64,000 bases of DNA from Paludibacterium sp. B53371 (GCF_018802765.1 NZ_CP069163.1:1674001-1738000); one strand, 5' to 3'. Counted from the stretch's first letter, positions 16,729 to 26,596 are shown. Notes: a model not told the origin generated them from the sequence alone. Numbers and translations are program-made.

Positions 16729-17637
16729 ATGGAAACAATAACCCCAAAATTCGAGTGGTCCATGACCTTTCTGGCCGTGGCGCAGTATGGCGGTTTCAGC
16801 GCGGCGGCTGCGCGTCTGGGACAGTCCAAGGCCTATGTCAGCAAGCAGGTCAGCCTGCTTGAGCAGGCGCTGGGGGTGTTGCTGTTGCATCGCACGACCC
16901 GCCGCGTGACGCTGACGCAGGCGGGGCAGCGCTATCTGTCCTATTGTCAGCAGCTGCGAGATACCTTTGACGAGGCTCAGCGTGCCGTTGGTGACCTGCA
17001 GAGTGATCTGTCAGGGCTGGTGCGGCTCAGCGTGCCCACCAGTCTGGGCGTGGTATTCGTGGCGGAACTGATGCGGCAATTCAGCCAACAATACCCCCGG
17101 CTGGAAATCGAGCTGGATCTGAGTCAGCAAGCGCGTGATTTGCTGGGTGACGGGTTTGATCTGGCCATCCGGGTGGGACCGGTGGTGGATGAGCGTCTGG
17201 TGGCGCATTCGCTCGGGCTGCTGGAAGAGTGGGTGGTGATTGCCCCGTCACGGCTGGCACAGTGCGGTTTGCCGCAGACGCCGAATGATCTGCTGGACGC
17301 CCCTTGTGTGCTGAATAGCCATTACCGTGCCGCCGGCGAGTGGTTGTTCAGTCATCGCTCGCAGTCCTACCGGATCCAGATGCATAGCCGCTATAGCGTC
17401 AACAGCTATATGGCTTTGCGCCAACTGGCCCTGTCGGGAGCCGGCTATGTCAAATTGCCGGATTATCTGGTGCGTGAGGAGGTGGCCGCCGGGGCGCTCG
17501 TCAGGGTGCTGGCAGATTATGCCTTGCCCCGAGCCCCCATTTATCTGGTACATCCGCCGCTGCGGCCGATGCCAGCCAGGGTGCGGGTGCTGATCGACTA
17601 TCTGCGCCAATGGTTTGCGCAGCAGACCGGGAAATAA
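16729..17637 (+). CDS. LysR-family transcriptional regulator
   Basis: A 302-residue regulator with an N-terminal winged helix-turn-helix (FLAVAQYGGFSAAAARLGQS then AYVSKQVSLLEQALGV) and a periplasmic-binding-protein-like effector domain (GLVRLSVPTSLGVVFVAELM onward). The general layout is that of AaeR/DsdC-type LTTRs. It is transcribed away from the SDR gene across a 96-base gap, the classical arrangement in which a LysR protein activates its divergent neighbour. The effector is unknown. The transcript ends at a strong terminator. Confidence 0.88.
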   Translation: METITPKFEWSMTFLAVAQYGGFSAAAARLGQSKAYVSKQVSLLEQALGVLLLHRTTRRVTLTQAGQRYLSYCQQLRDTFDEAQRAVGDLQSDLSGLVRLSVPTSLGVVFVAELMRQFSQQYPRLEIELDLSQQARDLLGDGFDLAIRVGPVVDERLVAHSLGLLEEWVVIAPSRLAQCGLPQTPNDLLDAPCVLNSHYRAAGEWLFSHRSQSYRIQMHSRYSVNSYMALRQLALSGAGYVKLPDYLVREEVAAGALVRVLADYALPRAPIYLVHPPLRPMPARVRVLIDYLRQWFAQQTGK

Positions 17638-17672
17638 AAAAAGCGGCCCCACCGGAGCCGCTCTTGTTCTTT
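17635..17672. terminator. Bidirectional intrinsic terminator between lysR-type gene and typA
   Basis: AGCGGC (17642-17647) pairs with GCCGCT (17657-17662), with an A-tract (17635-17641) on one side and the T-rich CTTGTTCTTT on the other. It lies between two convergent genes and can serve both. Confidence 0.75.
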
Positions 17673-17679
17673 CTCGCCA

Positions 17680-19503
17680 TCAGCCGTTGCTGTTGTCGCT
17701 CTTGTAGGCCTTGCGACGTTCGTGTTCCTGCAGGTAGCGCTTGCGCAGACGGATGTTTTGCGGGGTGATTTCCACCAGTTCGTCATCGTCGATGAATTCA
17801 ACGGCCGATTCCAGCGTCAGCTTGATCGGCGTGGTCAGACGAACGGCTTCGTCGGTGCCGGAGGCGCGCACGTTGGTCAGCTTCTTGCCCTTGAGGGGGT
17901 TGACGACCAGGTCGTTGTCACGCGAGTGGATGCCGATGATCATGCCTTCATAGAGCTTGTCGCCCGGGCTGACGAACATGCGGCCGCGGTCTTCCAGGTT
18001 CCACAGGGCGTAGGCCACGGCATCGCCGGTATCCTGCGAGATCAGTACGCCGTTATGACGGCCGGGCATGTCCGGCTTGACCGGTGCGTAGTCATCAAAG
18101 ACGTGCGACATCAGGCCGGTGCCACGGGTCATGGTGAGGAAGTCGCCCTGGAAACCGATCAGGCCGCGGGCCGGAATGTGGTACTCCAGTCGGGTGCGGC
18201 CCTTGCCGTCAGACTCCATGTTCTGCAGTTCGCCACGGCGACGGCCCAGTTCTTCCATCACGCTGCCCTGGTGCGAATCTTCCAGGTCGATGGTCAGGTT
18301 TTCGTACGGCTCACACTTTTCGCCGTTGATGTCCTTGAAGACCACGCGCGGCTTGCCGACGGCCATTTCAAAGCCTTCGCGACGCATGTTTTCCAGCAGG
18401 ATGGTCAGGTGCAGTTCACCACGGCCGGAAACGCGGAATACATCGGCGTCTTCGGTGTCCTCGACACGCAGTGCCACGTTGGTCAGCAGCTCCTTGGTCA
18501 GACGATCGCGGATCTGGCGGCTGGTGACGAACTTGCCTTCGGTACCGGCCAGCGGCGAGGTGTTGACCATCAGGTCCATGGTCAGGGTCGGTTCATCGAC
18601 CGTCAGCATCGGCAGGCCGATGGGATTGTCGCGGTCGGCAATGGTCACGCCGATACCGATATCTTCCAGACCGGAGATGATGACGATGTCACCGGCGCCG
18701 GCTTCGTCGACCGGTACGCGTTCCAGACCCTTGAAGCCCAGCACCTGGTTGATGCGGCCCTGGCCCACCTGGGTTTCGTGGTTCATGACGGCAACCACCT
18801 GGCCCGGACGGATCTTGCCGTTAAGCACGCGACCCACACCCAGGCGACCGGTGTAGGTGGAATAGTCCAGCGCGGAAATCTGCAGTTGCAACGGGGCATT
18901 GATGTCGCCGGACGGCAGCGGCACGTTCTTCAGCACAACATCGAACAGCGGGCGCATGTCCGGCGATTCGTTGGCCAAATCCAGGGTGGCAAAGCCGTTC
19001 AGGGCCGAGGCGTACACGACCGGGAAATCCAGTTGCTCATCGGTGGCGCCGAGCTTGTCGAACAGGTCGAACGTCTGGTCGACTACCCAGTCCGGACGGG
19101 CGCCGGGGCGGTCTACCTTGTTGACGACCACGATCGGGCGCAGGCCCAGGGCCAGCGCTTTCTTGGTGACGAAACGGGTCTGCGGCATCGGGCCTTCGAC
19201 GGCGTCGACCAGCAGCAGCACGCCATCCACCATGCCCAGTACGCGTTCGACTTCGCCGCCGAAGTCAGCGTGTCCGGGGGTGTCGACGATATTGATGTGA
19301 ACACCTTCGTACTCGATGGAGGTGTTCTTTGCCAGAATGGTAATGCCCCGTTCTTTTTCGAGATCGTTGCTGTCCATGACGCGTTCGGCGACATGCTGGT
19401 TTTCGCGGAAGGTGCCGGCCTGGTGAAGAAGCTTGTCGACCAGGGTGGTTTTACCATGGTCAACGTGCGCGATAATTGCGATGTTGCGAATCTGACGGAT
19501 CAT
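17680..19503 (-). CDS. typA: Translational GTPase BipA/TypA
   Basis: A 607-residue ribosome-associated GTPase of the EF-G family, needed for 50S assembly and for growth at low temperature or under stress. The G1 motif HVDHGKTTL is at residues 14-22, switch II shows [14 protein letters not shown], and [13 protein letters not shown] is the NKxD element. After the EF-G-like domains II, III and V comes the BipA-specific C-terminal domain, with [18 protein letters not shown]. Length and order match the family closely. It is a single-gene unit: terminators or divergent genes lie on either side. Confidence 0.96.
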   Translation of the reverse strand: MIRQIRNIAIIAHVDHGKTTLVDKLLHQAGTFRENQHVAERVMDSNDLEKERGITILAKNTSIEYEGVHINIVDTPGHADFGGEVERVLGMVDGVLLLVDAVEGPMPQTRFVTKKALALGLRPIVVVNKVDRPGARPDWVVDQTFDLFDKLGATDEQLDFPVVYASALNGFATLDLANESPDMRPLFDVVLKNVPLPSGDINAPLQLQISALDYSTYTGRLGVGRVLNGKIRPGQVVAVMNHETQVGQGRINQVLGFKGLERVPVDEAGAGDIVIISGLEDIGIGVTIADRDNPIGLPMLTVDEPTLTMDLMVNTSPLAGTEGKFVTSRQIRDRLTKELLTNVALRVEDTEDADVFRVSGRGELHLTILLENMRREGFEMAVGKPRVVFKDINGEKCEPYENLTIDLEDSHQGSVMEELGRRRGELQNMESDGKGRTRLEYHIPARGLIGFQGDFLTMTRGTGLMSHVFDDYAPVKPDMPGRHNGVLISQDTGDAVAYALWNLEDRGRMFVSPGDKLYEGMIIGIHSRDNDLVVNPLKGKKLTNVRASGTDEAVRLTTPIKLTLESAVEFIDDDELVEITPQNIRLRKRYLQEHERRKAYKSDNSNG

Positions 19504-19630
19504 TGAACTCTGCCGAAAATAATAAGAGCGGGGAAAACGTAATATTTTAGCACATGGAATGTTGCAACCGCACTATGACTTCCATGTGAAATGCGGATAA
19601 ACTGCGCGCGATCTATATCAGGAGTTGACG

Positions 19631-20422
19631 ATGTACGACTGGAATGCTCTCTGGCACTGCCATCAAGGCTACCGCACCGGCTACGACAGCCCGCAGCAAG
19701 ACATCAATCAACTGGCCGCCGAATTGGGCGCCCAGCTGGTCAAACCGGCCAGCCACCCCGGCGATGTGGCCGTTTATGATCAGGGCGAGCAGTTTTTGCT
19801 GGTCGGACATGAGCAGGGGCTGCAATTGCTGCACCTGGCGAAACATGCACTGTTCGACATTCAGGTCCGTTTCGTGCCCGACCTGGCACCCGCCCCCTGC
19901 GTCGAGGTCTATGTGCGCAACCAGGCAACCGGCGAGGAAGACAGCTGGCGCACCGAGGTGCGCCGCGAAGCTGACGGCCAGATCTGGCTCGGCAAGCGCC
20001 TGCTGTCCGAAGGCAGCATGCCGGCCATGCCATTTGATGCGCTGTCGTTTACCGACAACGCCCGATTCCGCGACCTGCTCTACAACGCATGGCAGCAGGC
20101 TTTGCCGCGCCTGCAGCAAGAGATTGGCAACTGGCGCCCGCAGGCCGATCTGGAAGCGCGTCAGCTGGCACGCTACCGCGCCCTGCTGCAGGTCGAACAG
20201 GCGCGCATGAAGCATCGCTTCGACCAGCAGGCCTGCGACCGTTTGCGTCTGGCTCTGGCCGGCCATCACTTCGATCAGCCACAAGACTGTCGGGGGCTGT
20301 GGCTCATCGTCGAGCATTACTGGGTCAGTCAGGCGGCGGAACAGGATTGGCGCCCGCTGCTGGACACGCTGCGATCGCTGGATTTTGCCGCGGAAATTGC
20401 CCTGATCGAGTGGCTGCAATAA
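19631..20422 (+). CDS. Conserved-looking protein of unknown function
   Basis: A 263-residue soluble protein without signal peptide or membrane segment. A good ribosome binding site (GGAG, 6-base gap) sets the ATG at 19631. The N-terminus MYDWNALWHCHQGYRTGYDS is Trp/His/Tyr-rich. The first half is predicted beta-rich (FLLVGHEQGLQLLHLAKHAL) and the second half helical, with many Gln/Leu/Arg (WQQALPRLQQEIGNW, then an ARYRALLQVEQARMKHRFD-like helix). No motif known to me fits. It is divergent from typA and convergent with the quinone oxidoreductase gene. Codon use is like the neighbours, so it is a genuine gene, but no function is offered. Confidence 0.75.
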   Translation: MYDWNALWHCHQGYRTGYDSPQQDINQLAAELGAQLVKPASHPGDVAVYDQGEQFLLVGHEQGLQLLHLAKHALFDIQVRFVPDLAPAPCVEVYVRNQATGEEDSWRTEVRREADGQIWLGKRLLSEGSMPAMPFDALSFTDNARFRDLLYNAWQQALPRLQQEIGNWRPQADLEARQLARYRALLQVEQARMKHRFDQQACDRLRLALAGHHFDQPQDCRGLWLIVEHYWVSQAAEQDWRPLLDTLRSLDFAAEIALIEWLQ

Positions 20423-20450
20423 AAAACGGGCGACTGTCAGCCAGCCGCCC
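20419..20450 (-). terminator. Intrinsic terminator downstream of the quinone oxidoreductase gene
   Basis: Read on the minus strand, GGGCGGCTG and CAGTCGCCC form a 9-bp stem (one G-T pair; 20442-20450 with 20428-20436) over a 5-base loop, followed by GTTTTTT. It lies about 95 bases past the end of the minus-strand gene and directly after the convergent plus-strand gene. Confidence 0.75.
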
Positions 20451-20544
20451 CATCTCATCCGAACCAGGTCATTCAGAGGGTCTCGACGACCCTCTGCATG
20501 GGAATGTACCGCAAAGCGAATACAATGTCATCAGTTGTTGCAGG

Positions 20545-21522
20545 TCATTCTACGTGAAGCATTATTTTGCCGAGGTTGCGATTACTTTCCATGTGTAAAT
20601 GGGCTTCTGCCACCTCGGAAAGCGGATAAACCGCATCAACCGTCATTTGCACCCGGCCGGCAGCCTGGGCCGGCAGGACATGTTGTGCCAGCGCCGATGC
20701 CAGGCGCGCCTTGACGGCAAGGGGTTGCGGCCGGAGCGTCGAACCCCGCAGGCTCAGACGTTTAACCAGCACCTGAGCCAGATTCAGCGAGGCCTGAGCC
20801 CCTCCCATGACCCCGATAAAAATCAGCCGGCCGTCAGGGTTCATGCAGGCGATGTTTTCTGCCAGGTAGGAGCCGCCCACCGGATCCAGAACCAGATCGG
20901 CGCCCCCCCATTGCCTGACCATCGGCGCAAAGTGTTCCAGATCACGCCAGTTGTAAACATGCTCGGCCCCGAGACGGCTGCAGAAGGCCATTTTGTCTGC
21001 CGATCCGGCGCTTGCCAGCACAGAGGCGCCCAGCATGCGCGCCAGTTGGATGGCTGCGGCGCCGACACCACTGGCGCCGGCATGAATCAAGGCGCGCTCA
21101 CCCTCTGCCAGATGGCCGATTTCGACCAGGTTGAACCAGGCGGTCATCCAGGCCTCCGGCAAACTGGCTGCCTCCACCCAACTCAGCCGCTCCGGCTTGG
21201 CAATGGCCAGCGCGCTGTCGAGTACCGCATATTCGGCATAACCGCCGCCGGGCACCAGCCCAAAGACCGCATCCCCCACCTTGAATGCCGAGGGACCACG
21301 CACCTCGACCACCTCGCCGGCAACCTCCAGCCCCATGATCGCCGAAGCGCCGGGCGGCGCCGGATAATGCCCTTCGCGCTGGACGATGTCGGCCCGGTTG
21401 ACCCCGGCGGCATGCACGCGGATCAACAGCTGGCCTTCTTGCGGAATGGGGCGTTCAATGGTGGATAGCGTCAGTGTGCCCACGCCGCCAGGGGCGGACT
21501 GGACGATGGCTTTCATAGACAT
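20545..21522 (-). CDS. NAD(P)H-quinone oxidoreductase, PIG3/QOR type
   Basis: A 325-residue zinc-independent medium-chain dehydrogenase/reductase. The N-terminal GroES-like part carries VHAAGVNRADIVQREGHYP and the quinone-oxidoreductase hallmark AIMGLEVAGEVVEV. The Rossmann part has HAGASGVGAAAIQLAR near residue 145. No catalytic or structural zinc Cys cluster is seen, as expected for this class. It probably reduces quinones or electrophilic enones with NADPH in the cytoplasm. ATG at 21522 has GGGAA four bases upstream; an ATG two codons later is possible. It is divergent from ccoI across 71 bases. Confidence 0.88.
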   Translation of the reverse strand: MSMKAIVQSAPGGVGTLTLSTIERPIPQEGQLLIRVHAAGVNRADIVQREGHYPAPPGASAIMGLEVAGEVVEVRGPSAFKVGDAVFGLVPGGGYAEYAVLDSALAIAKPERLSWVEAASLPEAWMTAWFNLVEIGHLAEGERALIHAGASGVGAAAIQLARMLGASVLASAGSADKMAFCSRLGAEHVYNWRDLEHFAPMVRQWGGADLVLDPVGGSYLAENIACMNPDGRLIFIGVMGGAQASLNLAQVLVKRLSLRGSTLRPQPLAVKARLASALAQHVLPAQAAGRVQMTVDAVYPLSEVAEAHLHMESNRNLGKIMLHVE

Positions 21523-21593
21523 GAGATTCCCGAAGAGTGACTGGCGATGCGCAGACCTGCTTTACATCGCATATTCCATTACAATAGCACGCT

Positions 21594-24023
21594 ATGACAG
21601 AGCAATGTTTCCACTGCGGCCTGCCCGTGCCGCCCGACAGCCATTTCCGCATCCATCAAGGTAAGCAAGAACGGCCGGCCTGTTGTGCCGGCTGCCAGGC
21701 CGTGGCGCAAACCATTATCGATGCCGGGCTGGATGAGTATTATCGCCATCGTGAAGCCAGTGGTCAGCCAGCCGAAGCCCTGCCGGCCGAGTTGCTGCAG
21801 CAGATTGCCCTCTACGATCAGACTGATCTGCAGCGCGCTTTCGTCCGCGATGAAGGCAACGACGTTCACGAGGCGGCGCTGATGCTGGAGGGCGTGACCT
21901 GTGCCGCCTGTGTCTGGCTGATCGAGCAGCAATTGCTGCGCCTGGACGGCGTGATGTCGGTTGACATCAATTACACCAGTCACCGGGCCCGGGTACGCTG
22001 GGACCGTGGCCGTCTGCCATTGTCCCGCCTGCTTGAAGCCATCGGTCGCATCGGATACCGGGCCCATCCCTACGACAGCGCCCGCCAGGAAGCCCTGATG
22101 CAGAAGGAGCGCAAACAGGCGATCAACCGGCTGTGGGTGGCCGGTCTGTCGATGATGCAGGTCATGATGTACGCCGTGCCGATCTATGTCGCCCAGAGCA
22201 ACGAGATCGAACCCCGCTTTCTGTGGATTTTGCACTGGGCCAGCTTCCTGCTGACCCTGCCTGTGATGCTCTACTCCGCCCTGCCGTTCTATCGCGGCGC
22301 CTGGCGCGACCTCCAGGCGCGCCGGGTCGGCATGGACACGCCGGTCACCATTGGCATTCTGACGGCATTCGGCGCCAGTACCTGGGCCCTGATCGAACAT
22401 ATTGCCCAGGGGGTCTATTTCGACTCGGTATCCATGTTCGTCTTCCTGCTGCTGGGCGGGCGTTATCTGGAAGGCATGGCGCGCCGCAAGGCCGGCGAGG
22501 CGCTGGAAAGTCTGGTCAAGCTGATCCCCGCCTTTGCCCACCAACTGATCGACTGGCCGGGCTCGCGCCAGACGGTGGAGGTGGCGGTCAGCATGCTCAA
22601 CCCCGGCGCCCGTCTGCTGGTCCGGCCGGGCGAGACCATTCCGGTGGATGGCTGCGTTCTGGAGGGTCACAGCAGCAGCAATGAGTCGCTGCTGACCGGT
22701 GAGAGCCGTCCGATCGACAAGGCGCCGGGCAGTCCGGTGATTGCCGGCAGCGTCAACCTGACCAGCCCGCTGGTTGTCGAGGTAGCCGAGGCCGGACAAA
22801 ACACCCGTCTGGCAGCCATTACGCGCCTGCTGGATCAGGCGCTGGCACAGAAACCGCGCATGGCAGTGCTGGCCGACCGCTTTGCCAGTCTGTTTGTCGC
22901 CCTGCTGTTATTGACGGCGTTGGGCAGCTTTATCGCCTGGGAGTTCATCGATCCCTCGCGGTCATTGTGGATCATGGTGGCGGTGCTGGTCATTTCCTGC
23001 CCTTGCGCCCTGTCCCTGGCCACGCCGACGGCACTGACGGCGGCCGGCGGGCGTCTGGCGCGTACAGGTGTGCTGGTGACACAGGGGCATGCGCTGGAGA
23101 CACTGGTCAGCACCACCGACGTGGTATTCGACAAGACCGGCACCCTGACCGACGGCAAGATGCGCCTGCTGGCCTGGCAGTCTTTGTCACCGTCGTTCGA
23201 CGAGCTCACCGTGCTGTCCCTGGCCCGTCAGATGGAGTCCGGCAGTGAGCACCCGCTGGCCCGGGCCATTCTGGCCGATGCGCCGGACTGTCCGGCGGCC
23301 CAGGCGCTGCAAAACCACCCCGGGCGGGGGGTCGAAGGCCAGATTGCAGGCCGCACCTGGCGGCTGGGCAACGCCGCCTTTGTCGCCGAGTTGTCCGGTC
23401 AGCACCTGCAGGAAGATGACTGGCAGGCGGGCAACAGCCTGATCTGGCTGGGCAACAGCGAGCAGGTCGTGGCTCGACTGGCCATTGGCGACCAGCCGCG
23501 CGAAGAAGCCGCGGCCAGCATCGCCTCGCTGCGGCAGCGAGGCCTGCGGGTTCATCTGCTTAGTGGCGATGGCGAGGCCACGGTGGCAAGACTGGCAGAC
23601 AAGCTGGCGATTGACGCCTGGCGCGCCACGGCGACGCCGCGGGACAAGCTGGACTATGTCAGTGACCTGCAGGCCCAGGGGCGGCATGTGCTGATGGTGG
23701 GCGATGGCATCAATGATGCGCCGGTGCTGGCCCGTGCCGATGTGTCGATTGCCATGGGCGGCGGAACGGATGTCGCCCGCGCCAGTGGCGACATGGTCCT
23801 GATTGATGACAGCCTGTCGCTGATTCCGGAGGCGCTGGACATTGCCGCCAGAACGCGGCGCATTATCAGTCAGAATCTGTGGTGGGCGGCGGGTTATAAT
23901 CTGATCGCCCTGCCCCTGGCCGTCAGCGGGCATGTCACGCCCTGGCTGGCCAGTCTCGGCATGGCAAGCAGCTCGCTGCTGGTGGTATCCAACGCCCTGC
24001 GTCTGATCAAAAGGAAGACCTGA
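21594..24023 (+). CDS. ccoI: CcoI/FixI-type copper P-type ATPase for cbb3 oxidase assembly
   Basis: P1B-type ATPase that exports copper for maturation of cbb3 cytochrome oxidase. The 809 residues show an N-terminal Cys-rich segment typical of CcoI (Cys5, Cys8, and a CCAGC cluster near residues 30-34), then a heavy-metal-binding domain with CAAC at 103-106. The core has the TGES actuator motif (LLTGESRPIDKAPG), the membrane CPC motif in VISCPCALSLATPTAL, the phosphorylated Asp513 in DKTGTLTDG, and VGDGINDAPVLARA in the hinge. The gene is followed by ccoS with a 1-base overlap (TGATG), confirming the cbb3 link. The structural ccoNOQP genes are outside this window. Confidence 0.93.
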   Translation: MTEQCFHCGLPVPPDSHFRIHQGKQERPACCAGCQAVAQTIIDAGLDEYYRHREASGQPAEALPAELLQQIALYDQTDLQRAFVRDEGNDVHEAALMLEGVTCAACVWLIEQQLLRLDGVMSVDINYTSHRARVRWDRGRLPLSRLLEAIGRIGYRAHPYDSARQEALMQKERKQAINRLWVAGLSMMQVMMYAVPIYVAQSNEIEPRFLWILHWASFLLTLPVMLYSALPFYRGAWRDLQARRVGMDTPVTIGILTAFGASTWALIEHIAQGVYFDSVSMFVFLLLGGRYLEGMARRKAGEALESLVKLIPAFAHQLIDWPGSRQTVEVAVSMLNPGARLLVRPGETIPVDGCVLEGHSSSNESLLTGESRPIDKAPGSPVIAGSVNLTSPLVVEVAEAGQNTRLAAITRLLDQALAQKPRMAVLADRFASLFVALLLLTALGSFIAWEFIDPSRSLWIMVAVLVISCPCALSLATPTALTAAGGRLARTGVLVTQGHALETLVSTTDVVFDKTGTLTDGKMRLLAWQSLSPSFDELTVLSLARQMESGSEHPLARAILADAPDCPAAQALQNHPGRGVEGQIAGRTWRLGNAAFVAELSGQHLQEDDWQAGNSLIWLGNSEQVVARLAIGDQPREEAAASIASLRQRGLRVHLLSGDGEATVARLADKLAIDAWRATATPRDKLDYVSDLQAQGRHVLMVGDGINDAPVLARADVSIAMGGGTDVARASGDMVLIDDSLSLIPEALDIAARTRRIISQNLWWAAGYNLIALPLAVSGHVTPWLASLGMASSSLLVVSNALRLIKRKT

Positions 24024-24193
24024 TGGAAAGTCTGTATCTGCTGATTCCGCTGAGTATCGTCCTGACCTTCGTCATCGGCGTGGTGTTCTGGTGGGCGACG
24101 CGCAGCGGACAGTTTGACGATATGGAAGGCCCGGCGCACCGCATCCTGATGGATGATGACCGCACCGAGGCCAGCAAGGACGAAGATCATTAA
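24023..24193 (+). CDS. ccoS: CcoS, cbb3-type cytochrome oxidase maturation protein
   Basis: A 56-residue single-pass membrane protein. MESLYLLIPLSIVLTFVIGV is the membrane anchor, followed by the family signature WWATRSGQFDDMEGPAHRIL and an acidic tail rich in Asp/Glu. CcoS is required for cofactor insertion into the cbb3 oxidase catalytic subunit. Its ATG overlaps the ccoI stop codon by 1 base, implying translational coupling. Confidence 0.93.
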   Translation: MESLYLLIPLSIVLTFVIGVVFWWATRSGQFDDMEGPAHRILMDDDRTEASKDEDH

Positions 24194-24224
24194 TCCCGCG
24201 ACCCCCTCCCAGGAGCCCGCTCAC

Positions 24225-25523
24225 GTGACATCCGGTTTCAGTTTCTTTGCCACCCGACGCTTTTTGCCCCTGTTCGGCACGCAGTTCATGGGGGCATTCA
24301 ATGACAATTTGCTGCGCACCGCGGTGGTGGTGCTGATCAGCTACTACGGACTGTCGACGGCGGGCCTGCCGGCAGAGCAACTGGTCAATCTGGCCGCCGG
24401 GGTGTTCATCCTGCCGTTTTTCCTGTTTTCCGCCACCGCCGGCAAGCTGGCCGAGAGCTTCGACAAAGCCGCCATTGCCCGCGTCGTCAAACTGGCCGAG
24501 ATCGGCATCATGCTGCTGACCGGGGCCGGTTTGTTCCTGCACTCTGCCGGTCTGCTGATGACCGCCCTGTTTCTGATGGGGACGCATTCGACATTTTTTG
24601 GCCCGCTGAAGTATTCGGTGCTGCCGCAATATCTGCAAGGGCACGAGCTGGTGGCCGGCAATGGCCTGATCGAGATGGGCACCTTCCTGGCCATTCTGTT
24701 TGGCCAGATCATTGGCAGCCTGATGATGCACCACGGACCGCTGGTGGCCTCTTCGGTCATTCTGGCCACAGCGCTGTGCGGCTACGCCTTCAGCCGGGCC
24801 ATGCCTTCGGCGCCGCCGACCGCGCAACATCTCAAACTGTCGTTCAATGTGCTGGCTGACAGCACGCACCTGGTCGGACAAGCCTGGCAAATGCGCGAGG
24901 TGCGCTCGGCGATTCTGGGCATTTCCTGGTTCTGGCTCATGGGCGCGGTCTATACCACCCAGCTGCCGACCTTTACCCGCCTGCACCTCGGCGGCAATGC
25001 CGACGTCTACACCCTGATGCTGGCGATTTTTTCCCTTGGCATCGGCGCCGGCTCGCTGCTGTGCGCCAAACTGTCGCACGGCAAGCTGCAGCTGGGGCTG
25101 GTGCTGGTGGGCAGTCTCGGCATGTCGGTGGCTGGATGTGACCTGGCACTCAATGCCCTGCCACGTTATCAGGGCGCCTTGCTGGATATTGCCGGCTTTC
25201 TGCAGCAAGCCGGGCATTGGCGCCACATGATCGACCTGGCCCTTCTGGGCTTTTTTGGCGGCTTCTTTACCGTACCGCTGTACACCTGGCTGCAGACGGC
25301 CAGCCCCGAGGCTTTTCGTTCACAAGCCATTGCCGCCAACAACATCATCAACGGGTTTTACATGGTGGCGGCGGCATTGGCCAGTGCGCTGATCCTGGGC
25401 TGGCTGCACAGTATCGCTCTGCTGTTCCTGCTGGTTTCGCTGGCCAACTTGCTGGCCATCGGCTTGCTGGTGCGTGGCGCACCGGTGATCTGGCGGACTC
25501 GCCTGGCCTGGCTGGGGCGTTGA
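24225..25523 (+). CDS. MFS transporter, LplT-like (putative lysophospholipid transporter)
   Basis: A 432-residue polytopic inner-membrane protein. The N-terminal region FLPLFGTQFMGAFNDNLLRT is the hallmark of the LplT/lysophospholipid-transporter branch, and THSTFFGPLKYSVLPQYL is the second family motif. Roughly eleven or twelve hydrophobic segments follow. In enterobacteria LplT flips lysophospholipids inward for re-acylation by a linked acyltransferase; no acyltransferase gene is adjacent here, so substrate is inferred from family only. The GTG at 24225 is chosen because AGGAG lies 9 bases upstream; an earlier ATG at 24153 lies within ccoS and lacks a binding site. It is the last gene of the ccoI-ccoS unit. 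Confidence 0.85.
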   Translation: MTSGFSFFATRRFLPLFGTQFMGAFNDNLLRTAVVVLISYYGLSTAGLPAEQLVNLAAGVFILPFFLFSATAGKLAESFDKAAIARVVKLAEIGIMLLTGAGLFLHSAGLLMTALFLMGTHSTFFGPLKYSVLPQYLQGHELVAGNGLIEMGTFLAILFGQIIGSLMMHHGPLVASSVILATALCGYAFSRAMPSAPPTAQHLKLSFNVLADSTHLVGQAWQMREVRSAILGISWFWLMGAVYTTQLPTFTRLHLGGNADVYTLMLAIFSLGIGAGSLLCAKLSHGKLQLGLVLVGSLGMSVAGCDLALNALPRYQGALLDIAGFLQQAGHWRHMIDLALLGFFGGFFTVPLYTWLQTASPEAFRSQAIAANNIINGFYMVAAALASALILGWLHSIALLFLLVSLANLLAIGLLVRGAPVIWRTRLAWLGR

Positions 25524-25574
25524 GGGCCTGTTTGAGAATCGTCTTATATGTCTGACAGGCAATGTATCCGATGA

Positions 25575-25601
25575 TGACGACTCAGAGCGTTTTAGTCGTC
25601 A
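25575..25601. other. Intergenic stem-loop before the transporter terminator
   Basis: TGACGACT (25575-25582) and AGTCGTCA (25594-25601) form an 8-bp stem over an 11-base loop, about 50 bases after the transporter stop and just ahead of the terminator. Function unknown; possibly a 3' stabilising structure. Confidence 0.45.
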
Positions 25602-25610
25602 GTTCATTCC

Positions 25611-25637
25611 AGCCGCCCATCGGGGCGGCTTTTTTTA
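25611..25637 (+). terminator. Intrinsic terminator of the ccoI-ccoS-transporter unit
   Basis: AGCCGCCC (25611-25618) pairs with GGGCGGCT (25623-25630) over a 4-base loop and is followed by a run of seven T. It ends a few bases before the stop codon of the convergent dusC gene. Confidence 0.9.
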
Positions 25638-25639
25638 TC

Positions 25640-26596
25640 CTAACTGCCGGCCGCTTGCTGCAATACCTCGGCCAGTTCACGCCCCTCACGCAGGGGGCGC
25701 AACTGCTCAAACAGCCCTTCTGCTTCGGGGAAGCCGCGCTTGAGCTGCCCCAGCCACTGTTTGAGCCGCGCAGCCGGATAGGTCGAGCCCTCGCCGCGTT
25801 CTCGGCATTGCTGCAGGAAGTCCTGCAGCCAGGGCAAAAACGCCTGCCAGCTCATCGGCACGACAGACTCGCCGCGAGCCTGCGCGGCGATCTGCAGGGC
25901 CAGATCCGGGCGAGCGATCAGGCCGCGACCGATCATGACGCGATCACAGCCACTGACGCGACGGATGGCGTTGTAATCCTCCACGCTCCAGACTTCGCCA
26001 TTGGCCACCACCTCAATGCTGACCGCTTCGCGAATGCGGGCGATCCAGTCCCAGTGCGCAGGCGGACGATAGCCCTCGACCTTGGTGCGGGCATGAACAG
26101 TCAGCCGGCTGGCGCCGCCCGCCTGCAGGGCCAGGGCACAGTCCAGTGCCCGAGACTTGTCGGCAAACCCCAGGCGCATTTTGGCGCTGAGCGGGATGAC
26201 CGGCGGCAGTGCGGCGCGGACGGCACACACAATGTCATGGAGCAGCGCCGGTTCATCCAGCAACACGGCGCCACCACGATGCCGATTGACGCTTTTGGCC
26301 GGGCAGCCGAAGTTCAGGTCGATTGCCGGGGCGCCGAGCTCGGCGGCACGGGCCGCATTCTCGGCCAGGCAGGCCGGGTCGCTCCCCAGTAGCTGAACGT
26401 GTACCGGCGTACCGGCCCGGGTGCGTGCCTGGCGTGCCAGTTCCGGGGCCAGGCGCAACCAGGTGCGTTCGGGCAGCAAGGCACTGGTGACGCGGACAAA
26501 TTCGGTCACGCACAGGTCGATGCCGCCGATGCGGGTCAGCACATCGCGCATGACCTCGTCCACCAGCCCTTCCATCGGCGCCAAAACCACTTCCAT
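25640..26596 (-). CDS. dusC: tRNA-dihydrouridine(16) synthase DusC
   Basis: FMN-dependent enzyme that reduces uridine 16 in the tRNA D-loop. The 318 residues match DusC length. Landmarks: [20 protein letters not shown] at the start, HVQLLGSDP, the catalytic-Cys block [15 protein letters not shown] near residue 100, [20 protein letters not shown], and [13 protein letters not shown] near the C-terminus. The [12 protein letters not shown] variant and the ...KVEGYRPPA insert favour DusC over DusA/DusB. The ATG at 26596 fits the family start and has GGAAG upstream; an ATG two codons earlier is also possible. Confidence 0.88.
   Translation of the reverse strand: MEVVLAPMEGLVDEVMRDVLTRIGGIDLCVTEFVRVTSALLPERTWLRLAPELARQARTRAGTPVHVQLLGSDPACLAENAARAAELGAPAIDLNFGCPAKSVNRHRGGAVLLDEPALLHDIVCAVRAALPPVIPLSAKMRLGFADKSRALDCALALQAGGASRLTVHARTKVEGYRPPAHWDWIARIREAVSIEVVANGEVWSVEDYNAIRRVSGCDRVMIGRGLIARPDLALQIAAQARGESVVPMSWQAFLPWLQDFLQQCRERGEGSTYPAARLKQWLGQLKRGFPEAEGLFEQLRPLREGRELAEVLQQAAGS

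Noticed and set aside
17722-19506. Plus-strand frame of 594 codons opposite typA
   Set aside because: Antisense shadow of BipA; no start signal or domain.
24153-24225. ATG at 24153 as start of the LplT-like transporter
   Set aside because: It lies inside ccoS without a ribosome binding site; the GTG at 24225 has AGGAG and matches the family start.
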